Made by a program: the position numbers and the translations under genes. Below the pieces are notes generated by a model. It was not told the origin of the DNA. It saw nothing but the letters and a program-made list of their open reading frames with translations, and did no database searches. Source: Pseudomonadota bacterium (GTDB lineage: Bacteria; Pseudomonadota; Gammaproteobacteria; Burkholderiales; Burkholderiaceae_C). Taken from it: a DNA stretch of 64,000 nt. Below, piece by piece: positions 45,944-55,525 of this stretch (positions are counted from its first letter, which is position 1; each line of letters opens with the position of its first letter). The stretch lies in NCBI GenBank assembly GCA_963205115.1, contig CAUJHV010000049.1, positions 186,001 to 250,000 of the forward strand, given 5' to 3'.

Positions 45944-47152
45944 ATGCACCCCGATGCCCGCACGCTGTGGCGCGGCCCGCGCTGGACCCTGTCCTTGCTG
46001 CTGGCATGCCTGGGCATGCTCGGTCCGTTTGCGATCGACAGCTACCTGCCGGCGTTCATGGGCATCGCACGCGACCTGCAGGCCTCGCCCGTGCAGATGC
46101 AGCAGACGCTCTCGGTCTACCTGCTGACCTTCGCCGTGATGAACCTGTTCCACGGCGCGCTGTCCGATTCGCTGGGGCGCCGGCCCGTGGTGCTGGTGGC
46201 GATCGCGGTCTTCACGCTCGCCTCCGCGGGTTGTGCGTGGAGCCAGACCATCGGTGGGCTGGTTTTCTTCCGCGGGCTGCAGGGCCTGGCCGCCGGCGCG
46301 GGCATGGTGGTCTCGCGCGCCATCATTCGCGACCTCTATGCGCCGTCGGATGCGCAGCGCGTGATGAGCCAGGTCACCATCTTCTTCGGCCTGGCCCCGG
46401 CCATCGCGCCGATGATCGGCGGCTGGCTGTTTGCACACGTGGGCTGGCATTCGATCTTCTGGCTGCTGGCCGTGCTGGGTGTCTTGCTGGGTGTGCTGAT
46501 CGCCCGGCAGCTGCCCGAGTCGCTGCACCCCGACCAGCGCCAGGAATTCCACCCGCTGAACCTGCTGCGCGGCTACTGGCAGATGGGCACCAACCCGCGC
46601 TTCATCGCGCTGGTGCTGGCCAGCGGCGTGCCGTTCAACGGCATGTTCATCTACATCCTGGCCTCGCCCGCGTGGCTGGGCGAGCACCTGCAACTGGCAC
46701 CCACGCAGTTCTTCTGGTTCTTCCTGCTGAGCATTGGCGGCATCATGGGCGGGGCCTGGTGCAGCGGGCGCCTGGCGGGCCGGGTCACGCCGCGGCGTCA
46801 GATCCGCTGGGGCCTGTTGATCATGGGGGCCACCACGGTGGCCAACCTGGTCCTGAACAGCCTGTTCGAGCCGCGTGCGAGCTGGGCGATGCTGCCGGTG
46901 GCCATGTTCTCTTTCGGCTGGTCCATGATGACGCCGGCCGTCACCTTGCTCGTGCTGGATCAGGCGCCGGACCGCCGGGGCATGGCCTCGTCGATCCAGG
47001 CCTTCGTCGGCGCGGTCGGCAACGCGGCGGTAGCCGGCGTGCTGGTCCCGCTGGTCATGCACTCGCCGATGGCGCTGGCGGTGGCCTCGGCGGCCCTGAT
47101 GCTGGTGGGTCTCGTGTCCTGGACCTGGGTCAAGCGCCGCGTGGCGGCCTGA
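45944..47152 (+). CDS. Bcr/CflA family multidrug exporter (MFS)
   Basis: A 402-residue major facilitator protein with 12 hydrophobic helices. The N-terminus LGPFAIDSYLPAFMGIARDL and the motif A loop GALSDSLGRRPVVL are typical of the Bcr/CflA drug:proton antiporters, as is GLAPAIAPMIGGWL in helix 5. Members export bicyclomycin, chloramphenicol or sulfonamides, and some export cysteine; the substrate here is unknown. Divergent from the dioxygenase-like gene by about 100 bp. The ATG at 45944 is chosen from helix placement. Confidence 0.92.
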   Translation: MHPDARTLWRGPRWTLSLLLACLGMLGPFAIDSYLPAFMGIARDLQASPVQMQQTLSVYLLTFAVMNLFHGALSDSLGRRPVVLVAIAVFTLASAGCAWSQTIGGLVFFRGLQGLAAGAGMVVSRAIIRDLYAPSDAQRVMSQVTIFFGLAPAIAPMIGGWLFAHVGWHSIFWLLAVLGVLLGVLIARQLPESLHPDQRQEFHPLNLLRGYWQMGTNPRFIALVLASGVPFNGMFIYILASPAWLGEHLQLAPTQFFWFFLLSIGGIMGGAWCSGRLAGRVTPRRQIRWGLLIMGATTVANLVLNSLFEPRASWAMLPVAMFSFGWSMMTPAVTLLVLDQAPDRRGMASSIQAFVGAVGNAAVAGVLVPLVMHSPMALAVASAALMLVGLVSWTWVKRRVAA

Positions 47153-47232
47153 TCGCGCGAACAAGGGCTGACCTTCAGTCCATATCAAGTCGGACCTGGG
47201 TCGACCGAAAGCGAGGCAGGAGTTGCCCTGCC

Positions 47233-48435
47233 ATGCCTTCGAATCCCCTGCCGCACCGCCAGAACCTGCTGACCGCCCTGCTGGCGGCCGCCTTCCTGGT
47301 CGCCTGGCCCGCGACGGCCGCACGCGCCGCCGACGCCCACGCGCCGGCCAAGCCGGCGACGCCGGTGGCACGCGCCGAGGCGCCCGCCGCATCGGCCGCG
47401 CCCCACGCGGCGGCCGCGCACGCATCCGACGCTGCGGGCCATGGCGCGCGCGCCCCGAAGGGCGAAGCCGCTGCCCCACACGGCGCCGCAGCCAAGGCCG
47501 AGCCGGCGGCTGCCGAAGATCCGCTGGACCGCTTGCGCGAACGCCTGGTCGAACGCCTGGGCGCGCGCCGCCCGGCTGATGCCCGGCATCCCAACGTGCT
47601 TCAGGTCGCCTCGCGCGCACCGGGCGAGATGCAGGTCGCGGCCGGTTCGCACGCGCCGCGCAAGGCGGCGTCGGCACGCCACGAGACCGGCCACGGCGCC
47701 GGCAACACACACGGTGCGGCCGCCGTCCACGGCGCGCAGGGCGGCGGGCATGCCGCTGGTCACGCACACTGGACCTACCAGGGCGAGACCGGACCGCAAT
47801 CCTGGGGCTCGCTGCGTCCGGAATTCGTGGCCTGCTCCACCGGCACGCGCCAGAGCCCCATCGACATCCGCGACGGCTTCACGCTGGATCTGGATCCCGT
47901 GCGCTTCAGCTACCGGCCCACCGGCTTCTCGGTCATCGACAACGGCCACACCGTGCAGGTCAACCTGCCGTCCGGCCAGTTCATCGAAGCCCTGGGCCGG
48001 CGCTACGAGCTGGTGCAGTTCCACTTCCACCGCCCGTCCGAGGAACGCATCAACGGGCGCGCCTTCGACATGGTCGTGCACCTGGTGCACAAGGACCTCG
48101 AGGGCCGGCTGGCCGTCGTGGCCGTGCTGCTGGATCGCGGCTCGGCCCATGCCGTGGTGCAGTCGGTGTGGAACAACCTGCCGCTGGAAAAGGGCGAAGC
48201 CCTGCCGGCCAGCGCCACCATCGACCTCAACGAACTGCTGCCCGCCGACCGCCGCTATTTCCAGTACATGGGTTCGCTGACCACCCCGCCCTGCACCGAA
48301 GGTGTGCTGTGGATGGTGATGCAGCAGCCGGTGACGGTCTCGCACGAGCAGATCGCGCTGTTCTCGCGGCTGTATCCGATGAACGCCCGGCCGATCCAGT
48401 CGGCGTCGGGGCGTGTGATCAAGCAGTCGAACTGA
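47233..48435 (+). CDS. Periplasmic alpha-carbonic anhydrase with long Ala/His-rich N-terminal extension
   Basis: A 400-residue protein. A signal peptide (to about TAARAADA) is followed by some 140 residues rich in Ala, His, Gly and Lys before the enzyme domain begins at HWTYQGETGPQSWG. The domain has QSPIDI, the zinc His residues in FHFHRPSE and VVHLVHKD, and TTPPCTEGVLW, so it should hydrate CO2 to bicarbonate in the periplasm. Normal bacterial alpha enzymes are about 220-260 residues; the extension could bind metal or the wall. Ends with VIKQSN. The ATG at 47233 is the first that gives a signal peptide. Confidence 0.9.
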   Translation: MPSNPLPHRQNLLTALLAAAFLVAWPATAARAADAHAPAKPATPVARAEAPAASAAPHAAAAHASDAAGHGARAPKGEAAAPHGAAAKAEPAAAEDPLDRLRERLVERLGARRPADARHPNVLQVASRAPGEMQVAAGSHAPRKAASARHETGHGAGNTHGAAAVHGAQGGGHAAGHAHWTYQGETGPQSWGSLRPEFVACSTGTRQSPIDIRDGFTLDLDPVRFSYRPTGFSVIDNGHTVQVNLPSGQFIEALGRRYELVQFHFHRPSEERINGRAFDMVVHLVHKDLEGRLAVVAVLLDRGSAHAVVQSVWNNLPLEKGEALPASATIDLNELLPADRRYFQYMGSLTTPPCTEGVLWMVMQQPVTVSHEQIALFSRLYPMNARPIQSASGRVIKQSN

Positions 48436-48567
48436 CCCACCGCCCGAGCGCGCCGGCGCCACGTCGGCGTCCTGGCAGTTCCTGGCCACCCGCACAGCCC
48501 GTGCGCGAGCGGGTCTCTCGCGCCCGGCCCACCCGGGCCGCGCCGCTTGCGCCGGCGCCTCGCCCCG

Positions 48568-48879
48568 TCACTTCCGCCGGCGCGTGGCCAGCAGCGCCGG
48601 CCAGAGCCACAGGCTCATGAACCACAGACCGACACGCCGCGCCGTCAGCGCGGCGGTCTCGTGCTGCGCCACCTTGACGAACAGCACGCTGGCGCCGACC
48701 AGCACGTACACCACCAGCAGCAGGTAGATCGCCACGCGCGTGCCGTACGGCCCGCCCAGCGCGTCACCGATCCAGCGACCCAGCAGCGCGGCCAGCAGGA
48801 CCGAGCCCAGCAGGGCCAGGCCCACGCCCGCCAGGGCATGGCGCAAGCGCCACAGGGGGTCGTTTTCGCCCGGCGTCAC
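48568..48879 (-). CDS. Small membrane protein of unknown function
   Basis: A 103-residue protein with about three hydrophobic stretches (ALAGVGLALLGSVLLAALL, VAIYLLLVVYVLVGASVLFV, VGLWFMSLWLWPALLA) and a basic C-terminal TRRRK. No family is recognised. Codon bias and the absence of a better frame support it as a real gene. It lies between the carbonic anhydrase gene (convergent) and the dcw cluster (divergent), and neither suggests a function. Confidence 0.6.
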   Translation of the reverse strand: MTPGENDPLWRLRHALAGVGLALLGSVLLAALLGRWIGDALGGPYGTRVAIYLLLVVYVLVGASVLFVKVAQHETAALTARRVGLWFMSLWLWPALLATRRRK

Positions 48880-48962
48880 CGGGCGCCTACCGCGCCCAAC
48901 GGCCCTGTCATCCCCCTAGAACCACCCCTACGAGATGTAAGTCCTGAGAACTGGGGAGAACG

Positions 48963-49073
48963 ATGACCCTGGCCCGGGAAATTCGAAAGCTCTTTCAAAT
49001 GAAGGCGCAAGTGCTTAATTTTGCACATCTTTTGGGTCTCCGTGATTTCTGCAAACCTGCGCTAAGGTCTTGA
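48963..49073 (+). CDS. Possible 36-residue small ORF upstream of mraZ
   Basis: ATG at 48963 is preceded by GGGGAGAACG, a good ribosome site. The frame codes MTLAREIRKLFQMKAQVLNF and then AHLLGLRDFCKPALRS before TGA. It is less GC-rich than the real genes around it, no family is recognised, and it ends before the mraZ promoter. It may be a leader or simply chance in the 281-bp gap between 48879 and mraZ. Confidence 0.25.
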   Translation: MTLAREIRKLFQMKAQVLNFAHLLGLRDFCKPALRS

Positions 49074-49102
49074 TTTCATTGATTTTTCAGGCCTGTGGCG
49101 CA

Positions 49103-49132
49103 TTGCTCCGCCCCATGACCATGGGGTACAGT
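49103..49132 (+). promoter_or_regulatory. Putative dcw cluster promoter (Pmra)
   Basis: TTGCTC (49103-49108), an 18-bp spacer and TACAGT (49127-49132) form a sigma-70-like promoter. The start would be near 49138, inside the MraZ-type repeats, as for the E. coli mra promoter. Confidence 0.5.
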
Positions 49133-49170
49133 GCGTATTCGTGGAGAAAAGTGGATATTTGTGACTGCGT
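49131..49170 (+). promoter_or_regulatory. MraZ-binding repeats
   Basis: Four consecutive 10-bp units each start with GTG: GTGCGTATTC, GTGGAGAAAA, GTGGATATTT, GTGACTGCGT. The two middle units are the clearest. The 10-bp period matches the direct repeats to which MraZ binds to repress its own operon. The last unit overlaps the proposed GTG start codon of mraZ. Confidence 0.7.
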
Positions 49171-49604
49171 TCGGCTTCAAAGGCGGCCCCGTGATGACCC
49201 TGGACAGCAAGGGCCGTCTGACCGTGCCTGCGCAGTTCAAGGACATCCTCGTTACCGCGGAGCAGGGCAAGCTGGTGGTCTGCAAGAACATCGAGCGCAG
49301 TCTGCAGCTGTTTCCGGCCAGCGTCTGGGCGCGGTACGAAGCCAAGCTGCGCGCGCTGGACGACTCGCACGCGGCGGTCAAGCGTCGTTTCATCGGCAGC
49401 GCCAACGAGCTGGCAATCGACAACGGCTCGCGCATCCTCATTCCGCCGGAGCTGCGGGAGTGGGCTGGTCTGGAGCGCGATGTCATCTTCATGGGCATGG
49501 GAAGCCGGTTCGAATTGTGGGACAAGGCCAAACTCGACGCCCACGAGGCCGAATCCGAAGAAGCGACGCTGCGGGCCCAACAGGCCGGCCTCTCGGTGGA
49601 TTGA
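49161..49604 (+). CDS. mraZ: Transcriptional regulator MraZ
   Basis: A 147-residue protein with two AbrB-like SpoVT folds: [16 protein letters not shown] (about 12-27) and [19 protein letters not shown] (about 91-109), each with the DNA-binding DxKGR-type motif (the second reads DNGSR). MraZ rings bind the 10-bp repeats in front of the gene and repress the dcw operon. The GTG at 49161 is chosen because it places [10 protein letters not shown] in register with the family N-terminus; a GTG at 49131 would put the binding repeats inside the gene. The gap to rsmH is 7 bp. Confidence 0.92.
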   Translation: MTAFGFKGGPVMTLDSKGRLTVPAQFKDILVTAEQGKLVVCKNIERSLQLFPASVWARYEAKLRALDDSHAAVKRRFIGSANELAIDNGSRILIPPELREWAGLERDVIFMGMGSRFELWDKAKLDAHEAESEEATLRAQQAGLSVD

Positions 49605-49611
49605 GCCTGAT

Positions 49612-50544
49612 ATGGCAGTCGCACACATCCCGGTCCTGCTGACCGAGGCCGTGCAGGCCGTGGTCACGCGTCCCGACGGCATCTACGTGGATGGCACTTT
49701 CGGCCGCGGGGGGCACGCGCGTGCCGTGCTGGCGCTGCTGGCGCCTGCCGGCCGCCTGGTGGCCTTCGACAAGGACCCCGAGGCCATCGCCGCGGCTGGC
49801 GCCATCGCCGACACGCGCTTCGTCATCCGTCATGCCGGCTTTTCGGCCATGCGCGAAGAGCTCGCCGCCATGGGCATCCAGGCCGTGGATGGCGTACTGC
49901 TGGACCTGGGCATCAGCAGCCCGCAGATCGACACGCCGGGGCGGGGCTTCAGCTTCCGCTTCGATGCACCGTTGGACATGCGCATGGACACGACCCGTGG
50001 CGAAACCGCTGCGGACTTCCTGGAACGCGCCGATGAGCGCCAGATTGCAGAGGTGATCCGTGAATACGGCGAAGAACGGTTTGCTGTTTCGATTGCAAAG
50101 GCGCTTGTCGCTCGCCGCGAAGGCGGGCAGCCGGTGCGAACGACGCGCGAGCTGTCCGACATCGTGGCTCGTGCGGTCAAGACCCGCGAGCCCGGCCAGG
50201 ACCCCGCCACGCGCACCTTTCAGGCTCTTCGGATTTTCGTCAACGCCGAGCTCGAGGAGCTCGAGCAGGGGCTGAGCGCCGCGCTGGAGCTCCTGGCGCC
50301 GGGTGGGCATCTGGCCGTGATCGCCTTTCACTCGCTGGAAGACCGCATCGTCAAGCAGTTCATGGCGCGCGAGAGCCGCGCGGTCTTCGACCGCCGCGCG
50401 CCCTTTGCGGCGCCGGCACCCACGCGGCTGCGGCTGCTGGGCCGCGTGCGCCCGGGTGCGGCCGAACTGGCGGCCAACCCGCGCGCACGCTCGGCGATCC
50501 TGCGCGTGGCCGAACGCCGCGCGCCTGAAGGGGCGGTCGCATGA
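49612..50544 (+). CDS. rsmH: 16S rRNA (cytosine1402-N4)-methyltransferase
   Basis: A 310-residue enzyme, formerly MraW, that methylates C1402 in the ribosomal P site. The start [17 protein letters not shown], the SAM-binding [16 protein letters not shown], the catalytic-region [12 protein letters not shown] and the end motifs [15 protein letters not shown] are all diagnostic. It overlaps ftsL by 4 nt, so the second dcw gene is translationally coupled to the division genes as usual. Confidence 0.97.
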   Translation: MAVAHIPVLLTEAVQAVVTRPDGIYVDGTFGRGGHARAVLALLAPAGRLVAFDKDPEAIAAAGAIADTRFVIRHAGFSAMREELAAMGIQAVDGVLLDLGISSPQIDTPGRGFSFRFDAPLDMRMDTTRGETAADFLERADERQIAEVIREYGEERFAVSIAKALVARREGGQPVRTTRELSDIVARAVKTREPGQDPATRTFQALRIFVNAELEELEQGLSAALELLAPGGHLAVIAFHSLEDRIVKQFMARESRAVFDRRAPFAAPAPTRLRLLGRVRPGAAELAANPRARSAILRVAERRAPEGAVA

Positions 50545-50822
50545 CGCGCGTGCAATTGCTGCTGCTGGCCGCCCTGGTGGCCAGTTCGCTGTTTCTCGTG
50601 AAGACCTCTTACGAGGCGCGGCGGCTGTTTTCCGCCGTCGAGGGCGCACAGGTCGAGGGCGCGCGCATCGACCAGGAATTCAAGCGCCAGGAGGCCGAGC
50701 GCCAGCTGCAGGCCACCAACCAGCGCGTGGAGCGCGAGGCCAAGACGCGCATGCGTATGCACCCGGCGCAGCCGGCCCACAAACACTATGTCGTCGAGAT
50801 GGCGACGGAGGCCGCCCGATGA
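50541..50822 (+). CDS. ftsL: Cell division protein FtsL
   Basis: A 93-residue bitopic protein of the divisome. One N-terminal membrane helix ([17 protein letters not shown]) is followed by a periplasmic coiled coil ([20 protein letters not shown]), and the tail ends [10 protein letters not shown]. FtsL forms a trimer with FtsB and FtsQ and activates FtsWI. Sequence similarity in this family is weak, so the name relies also on the fixed place between rsmH and ftsI. Confidence 0.92.
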   Translation: MTRVQLLLLAALVASSLFLVKTSYEARRLFSAVEGAQVEGARIDQEFKRQEAERQLQATNQRVEREAKTRMRMHPAQPAHKHYVVEMATEAAR

Positions 50823-50868
50823 CGAAGTGGTGCCGCTTCCCGCTGTGCGTCGCGTCCAGGAGCGAGCC

Positions 50869-52629
50869 GTGAGCGCGCGTCCGCCGGCCGCGCGCCGCGT
50901 CAATTACGCCACCAGCCCGCTGCTGGCGAGCAAGACCCCGCCCTGGCGCTCGCGCTTCGTGGTGGTGATGGTGGCGCTGGGCTTTGCCGCGCTGCTGGGC
51001 CGCGCCGTCTACGTGCAGATCCTGGAGACCGACTTCTACGTGAAGCAGGGCGAGGCGCGTTATGCCCGCAAGCTGACCCTGCCGGCCAGCCGCGGCCGCA
51101 TCCTCGACCGCAACGGGCAGGTGCTGGCCACCAGCGTGTCCGTGCCTTCGGTGTGGGTGATCCCGAAGGACTTCTCCGCCACCGACAAGCAGCGCCGCGA
51201 GCTCTCGAAGCTGTTGAACGTGCCGCTGTCCGAACTGCGCGAACGCACCGAAGGCGAAGGCGAATTTGCCTGGCTGCGCCGCCAGGTCGACCCGGAGGTC
51301 TGGGAGCGCGTGAAGGCGCTGGGCATCAAGGGCGTGCACCAGGTGCCGGAGTACAAGCGCAAGTACCCCGAGGGCGAAGCCGCCTCGCACGTGGTCGGCT
51401 TCACCAACATCGAAGAAGCCGGCCAGGAAGGCATCGAGCTGGCCTTCCAGAAGCAGCTGCAGGGCCGCGCCGGCTCGCGCGGTGTCGTGCGCGACCGTCT
51501 GGGCAAGGTGGTGGACGACCTGGGCGAGCGCGTCGAGCCGATCAACGGCCAGGACGTGCAGCTGTCCATCGACAGCAAGGTGCAGTTCTTCGCCTGGCAG
51601 AAGCTGCGCGACACCGTGCGCGAACGCAATGCCAAGTCGGGCAGCGTGGTTGTGCTGGACGGCATTTCCGGCGAGATCCTGGCATTGGCAAACTACCCGG
51701 GATTCGATCCCGCGCAACGCAGGTCCCGCAGCGGCGACCAGCAGCGCAACCGCGCACTGACCGACGTCTTCGAGCCGGGTTCGACGATGAAGCCCTTCAT
51801 CATCAGCTGGGCACTCGAGACCGGCAAGTGGCAACCGGACACGGTGATCAACACGGGTTCGTACAGCGTCAGCGGTATCCCGATCCGGGACACGCACGTG
51901 TACCCGCAGCTGTCGCTGGCCGGCATCATCCAGAAGTCGAGCAACGTGGGCACGGCGAAGCTGGCCATGCAGATGGAGCGCCGCGAGATGCACGAGCTGC
52001 TTGCGCAGGTCGGCTTCGGCCAGAAGCCGCAGATCGACTTCCCGGGCGCGGTCACCGGGCGGCTGCGCCCGTGGAAGAGCTGGCAGCCGATCGACCAGGC
52101 CACCATGAGCTACGGCTACGGCGTGTCGACCTCGCTCTTGCAGCTGGCGCGCGCCTACACCGTGTTTGCCCGCGACGGCGAGGTGGCCAGCCTGACGATC
52201 CGCAAGCAGCAGGCGCCCACGCCGGGCATGCATGTCTATTCGCCCAAGACTGCGGCGCAGATGCGCGAGATGCTGGCGCTGGTGACGGCCAAGGGCGGCA
52301 CCGCGCCGGCGGCCTATGTGGAAGGGTTTTCGGTCGGTGGCAAGACCGGCACGGCGCGAAAGATGATCGAAGGCAAGGGCGAGTACGCCGAGGGCAAGTA
52401 CCGCGCGTGGTTCGTCGGCTTGTCGCCGATCAGCAAGCCGCGCGTTGTCGTGGCCGTGATGATCGACGAGCCAACCAAGGACAACGTCTACTACGGCGGT
52501 CTGGTGGCTGCGCCGGTCTTCAGCGAGGTCGTGCAGCACACGCTGCGCACGCTGGGCGTGGAGCCGGACATCGAGGTGCGACCGCGCATCCAGTTCAAAC
52601 CCGAAGCCGCGGCGCCGGAGACGCTGTGA
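50869..52629 (+). CDS. ftsI: Septal peptidoglycan transpeptidase FtsI (PBP3)
   Basis: A 586-residue class B penicillin-binding protein. A cytoplasmic tail and one membrane helix (VVVMVALGFAALLGRAVYVQ) precede the pedestal domain with RGRILDRNGQVLATS. The transpeptidase has Ser305 in GSTMKP, KSSNVG and GGKTGTA, the complete catalytic set. It cross-links septal wall in complex with FtsW. The GTG at 50869 has AGGAG seven bases before; the frame opens earlier but would overlap ftsL. It overlaps murE by 4 nt. Confidence 0.96.
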   Translation: MSARPPAARRVNYATSPLLASKTPPWRSRFVVVMVALGFAALLGRAVYVQILETDFYVKQGEARYARKLTLPASRGRILDRNGQVLATSVSVPSVWVIPKDFSATDKQRRELSKLLNVPLSELRERTEGEGEFAWLRRQVDPEVWERVKALGIKGVHQVPEYKRKYPEGEAASHVVGFTNIEEAGQEGIELAFQKQLQGRAGSRGVVRDRLGKVVDDLGERVEPINGQDVQLSIDSKVQFFAWQKLRDTVRERNAKSGSVVVLDGISGEILALANYPGFDPAQRRSRSGDQQRNRALTDVFEPGSTMKPFIISWALETGKWQPDTVINTGSYSVSGIPIRDTHVYPQLSLAGIIQKSSNVGTAKLAMQMERREMHELLAQVGFGQKPQIDFPGAVTGRLRPWKSWQPIDQATMSYGYGVSTSLLQLARAYTVFARDGEVASLTIRKQQAPTPGMHVYSPKTAAQMREMLALVTAKGGTAPAAYVEGFSVGGKTGTARKMIEGKGEYAEGKYRAWFVGLSPISKPRVVVAVMIDEPTKDNVYYGGLVAAPVFSEVVQHTLRTLGVEPDIEVRPRIQFKPEAAAPETL

Positions 52630-54125
52630 CCGCACCCGCCCCGCTGCACACACCCGCGCAAGCCGCCGCCTGGCTGCGCGCGTGCGCAGCCTCGCCAGCG
52701 GCGGCACTGCGCAGCGACAGCCGCCGCGTGCAGCCGGGTGACGCCTTCATCGCCTGGCCTGGCGCGGCCACGGACGGCCGGGCCTATGTCGGCGCCGCGC
52801 TGGCCGCAGGCGCCACGGCCTGTCTGGTGGAGGCCGAGGGCGCCGAGCGCTTCGGCTTCGCCGACGCCCGCGTGGGAGCGGTGTCCGGCCTGAAGGCGCT
52901 GGCAGGCGAGATTGCCGCGGCCTGGTATGGCCAGCCCAGCGAACAGCTGCCCATACTGGCGGTGACCGGCACCAACGGCAAGACGTCGACGGCCTGGTGG
53001 CTGGCGCAGGCCCTGTCGGCCGGCGGCCGGCCCTGCGGCGTGGTCGGCACGCTGGGCGTGGGCCAACCGCCGCAACTGGTGTCCACGGGCCTGACCACGC
53101 CAGATCCGGTCACGCTGCAGGCGGCATTCGCGGATTTCCGTGACCGCGGTTTTGGTGCCTGCGCCATCGAAGCCTCGTCCATCGGCATCGTCGAGCAGCG
53201 ACTGGCGGGCACGCGGGTGCGCGTGGCGCTGTTCACCAATTTCACGCGCGACCACCTGGACTACCACGGAGACATGGCGAGCTACTGGCAGGCCAAGCGG
53301 CGCCTGTTCGACGGGCCCGACCTGCAGGCTGCCGTGATCCACATCGACGATGCCAAGGGCGAGGCCCTGGCGCGCGAATGGGCGGCACGCGGCGACGCGG
53401 CCGCCGCGGTCTGGACGGTCTCTTCGCGCGGGCCGGCGCGGCTGTGTGCCCAGGCCGTGCGCTATGTCGACGGCGGCCTGTGCTTCGACGTGGTCGAGGG
53501 TGATGCCCGCGCTGCCGTGCGCTCGCGCCTGATCGGCGACTACAACGTCGACAACCTGCTGGTCGTGCTGGGCGGCCTGCGCGCGATGGGCGTGCCGCTG
53601 GCCGCAGCGGCCGCCACTGTTCCCGCACTGACGCCGGTACCGGGGCGCATGCAGCGCGTGCCGGCTGCGGCCTCGGTCGCGGCGCCGGACGTGGTGGTCG
53701 ATTACGCACACACCCCCGACGCACTGGACAAGGTGCTGCAATCGCTGCGCCCGCTGGCGCAGGTGCGCGGCGGCCGGCTGTGGTGCGTCTTTGGCTGCGG
53801 CGGCGACCGCGATGCGACCAAGCGGCCCTTGATGGCGGAGGCCGCCGCACGCGGCGCCGACGAGGTCGTGGTCACCAGCGACAACCCGCGCAGCGAAGAC
53901 CCGCAGGCGATCCTGCAGCAGGTCGCGCGCGGCCTGCCGCGTGGCCGCGGGCGCCTGGAGGTGGATCGCCGCTCGGCCATCGCCCGCGCCGTGCGCGAGG
54001 CCGCACCCGACGATGTCGTGCTGATCGCCGGCAAGGGGCACGAGGACTATCAGGAGATCGCCGGTCAGCGCCTGCCGTTCTCCGATGTGCACGAGGCCGC
54101 AAAGGCACTGGAGGCGCGATCATGA
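52626..54125 (+). CDS. murE: UDP-MurNAc-tripeptide synthetase MurE
   Basis: A 499-residue Mur ligase that adds meso-diaminopimelate to UDP-MurNAc-L-Ala-D-Glu. The ATP loop is VTGTNGKTSTAWW (about 112-124), the carbamoylated Lys region is YWQAKRRLF, and DNPRSEDP is the motif that selects meso-diaminopimelate, so the wall is the usual Gram-negative A1gamma type. The start is a GTG that overlaps the ftsI stop (GTGA); the stop overlaps murF by 4 nt. Confidence 0.96.
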   Translation: MTAPAPLHTPAQAAAWLRACAASPAAALRSDSRRVQPGDAFIAWPGAATDGRAYVGAALAAGATACLVEAEGAERFGFADARVGAVSGLKALAGEIAAAWYGQPSEQLPILAVTGTNGKTSTAWWLAQALSAGGRPCGVVGTLGVGQPPQLVSTGLTTPDPVTLQAAFADFRDRGFGACAIEASSIGIVEQRLAGTRVRVALFTNFTRDHLDYHGDMASYWQAKRRLFDGPDLQAAVIHIDDAKGEALAREWAARGDAAAAVWTVSSRGPARLCAQAVRYVDGGLCFDVVEGDARAAVRSRLIGDYNVDNLLVVLGGLRAMGVPLAAAAATVPALTPVPGRMQRVPAAASVAAPDVVVDYAHTPDALDKVLQSLRPLAQVRGGRLWCVFGCGGDRDATKRPLMAEAAARGADEVVVTSDNPRSEDPQAILQQVARGLPRGRGRLEVDRRSAIARAVREAAPDDVVLIAGKGHEDYQEIAGQRLPFSDVHEAAKALEARS

Positions 54126-55525
54126 TGATGACGCTGAACGAGGCGCTCGAACTGGTCCCTGGCGCGGTCCGCGTCGGCGATGGCGACCTGGCGCTCTCCC
54201 GCGTGCACACCGATACACGCAGCCTGCGCCCCGGCGATTTCTTCGTGGCGCTCAAGGGCGAAAACTTCGACGGCCATACGTTCCTCGCGCAGGCCCGGCT
54301 GGCGGGTGCGTCGGCGGCAATGGCCGAGCGCGGGCTCGGCCTGGCGGGTATGCCGGGTCTGCAGGTGAGCGACAGCCTGGCAGGCCTGCAGGCGTTGGCC
54401 CGCGGCTGGCGTGCCCGGCACCCGGTGCCGCTGATCGCGGTGACGGGCAGCAACGGCAAGACCACGGTCACGCAGATGCTGGCCTCCATCCTGCACGCCG
54501 CGCACGGCGACGACGCGCTGGCCACGCAAGGCAACCTGAACAACCACATCGGCGTGCCGCTGACCTTGCTGCGGCTGCGCGCCAACCACCGCGCGGCGGT
54601 TCTCGAACTGGGCATGAACCACCCCGGCGAGATCGCGGTGCTGGCGGCCCTGGCGCAGCCGACCGTGGCGCTGGTGAATAACGCCCAACGTGAGCATCAG
54701 GAGTTCATGGCCAGCGTCGAGGCCGTGGCGGCCGAGAACGGCGCGGTCATCAGCTCGCTGGCCGCGGACGGCGTGGCGGTCTTTCCTTCGGACGACCCGC
54801 AGGCGCTGCTCTGGCGGCAGCTCTCGCGCGGGCGGCGCGTGATGACCTTCGGTCTGGACGCGCCGGCGGACGTGACTTGCCAGGCGCAGCCGCTCGAAGC
54901 CGGCGGCTGGCGCACCGACCTGCGCACGCCGCAGGGCACCGTGGCCATCCACCTGCAGGTCGCCGGCCGGCACAACCTGAAAAACGCGCTGGCGGCCTGT
55001 TCGGCGGCGCTGGCCGCGGGCCTGCCGCTGGAAGCCGTGGCCGCGGGTCTGGCCGCCTTCCGGCCGGTCAAGGGCCGCTCACAGCTGACCACGCTGCGCT
55101 GGAACGGCCGCGACGCCACACTGATCGACGACAGCTACAACGCCAACCCCGATTCCGTCATCGCGGCCATCGAAGTGCTGGCCAGCCTGCCGGCGCCGCA
55201 GTGGCTGATCCTGGGCGACATGGGCGAGGTCGGCCAGCAGGGGCCGGCCTTCCACGCCGAGGTGGGCAAACATGCGCGCCAATGCGGCATCGCCCATGTC
55301 TGGTGTGCCGGCATCCAGTGCATCGAGGCCGCGCGCGCCTTCGGCCCCGGTGCGCGGCACTTCGTGACGGTCGATTCGCTGATCGAACAGTTCGGCCCGG
55401 GCAACAGCCTGCCGGCGGCGGGCGCCATCCTCGTCAAGGGCTCGCGTTTCATGGCCATGGAGCGGGTCGTGCAAGCGCTGCAAACCCTGACCCAGGGCGC
55501 GACAGGAGGGGCGGCATGCTCCTGA
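54122..55525 (+). CDS. murF: UDP-MurNAc-pentapeptide synthetase MurF
   Basis: A 467-residue Mur ligase that attaches D-Ala-D-Ala to the UDP-MurNAc-tripeptide. Visible: [23 protein letters not shown], cut as [17 protein letters not shown], the ATP loop [14 protein letters not shown] (about 105-118), [10 protein letters not shown] and [12 protein letters not shown]. All are normal for the family. The start overlaps murE by 4 nt and the end overlaps mraY by 10 nt. It acts before the lipid carrier step. Confidence 0.96.
   Translation: MMMTLNEALELVPGAVRVGDGDLALSRVHTDTRSLRPGDFFVALKGENFDGHTFLAQARLAGASAAMAERGLGLAGMPGLQVSDSLAGLQALARGWRARHPVPLIAVTGSNGKTTVTQMLASILHAAHGDDALATQGNLNNHIGVPLTLLRLRANHRAAVLELGMNHPGEIAVLAALAQPTVALVNNAQREHQEFMASVEAVAAENGAVISSLAADGVAVFPSDDPQALLWRQLSRGRRVMTFGLDAPADVTCQAQPLEAGGWRTDLRTPQGTVAIHLQVAGRHNLKNALAACSAALAAGLPLEAVAAGLAAFRPVKGRSQLTTLRWNGRDATLIDDSYNANPDSVIAAIEVLASLPAPQWLILGDMGEVGQQGPAFHAEVGKHARQCGIAHVWCAGIQCIEAARAFGPGARHFVTVDSLIEQFGPGNSLPAAGAILVKGSRFMAMERVVQALQTLTQGATGGAACS

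Noticed and set aside
49131..49160. GTG at 49131 as the start of mraZ
   Set aside because: This would translate the MraZ-binding repeats and the expected transcription start. The family N-terminus aligns with the GTG at 49161.
50680..52707. Antisense open frame over ftsL and ftsI
   Set aside because: It covers conserved division genes, has no motif, and its composition is that of a shadow frame.
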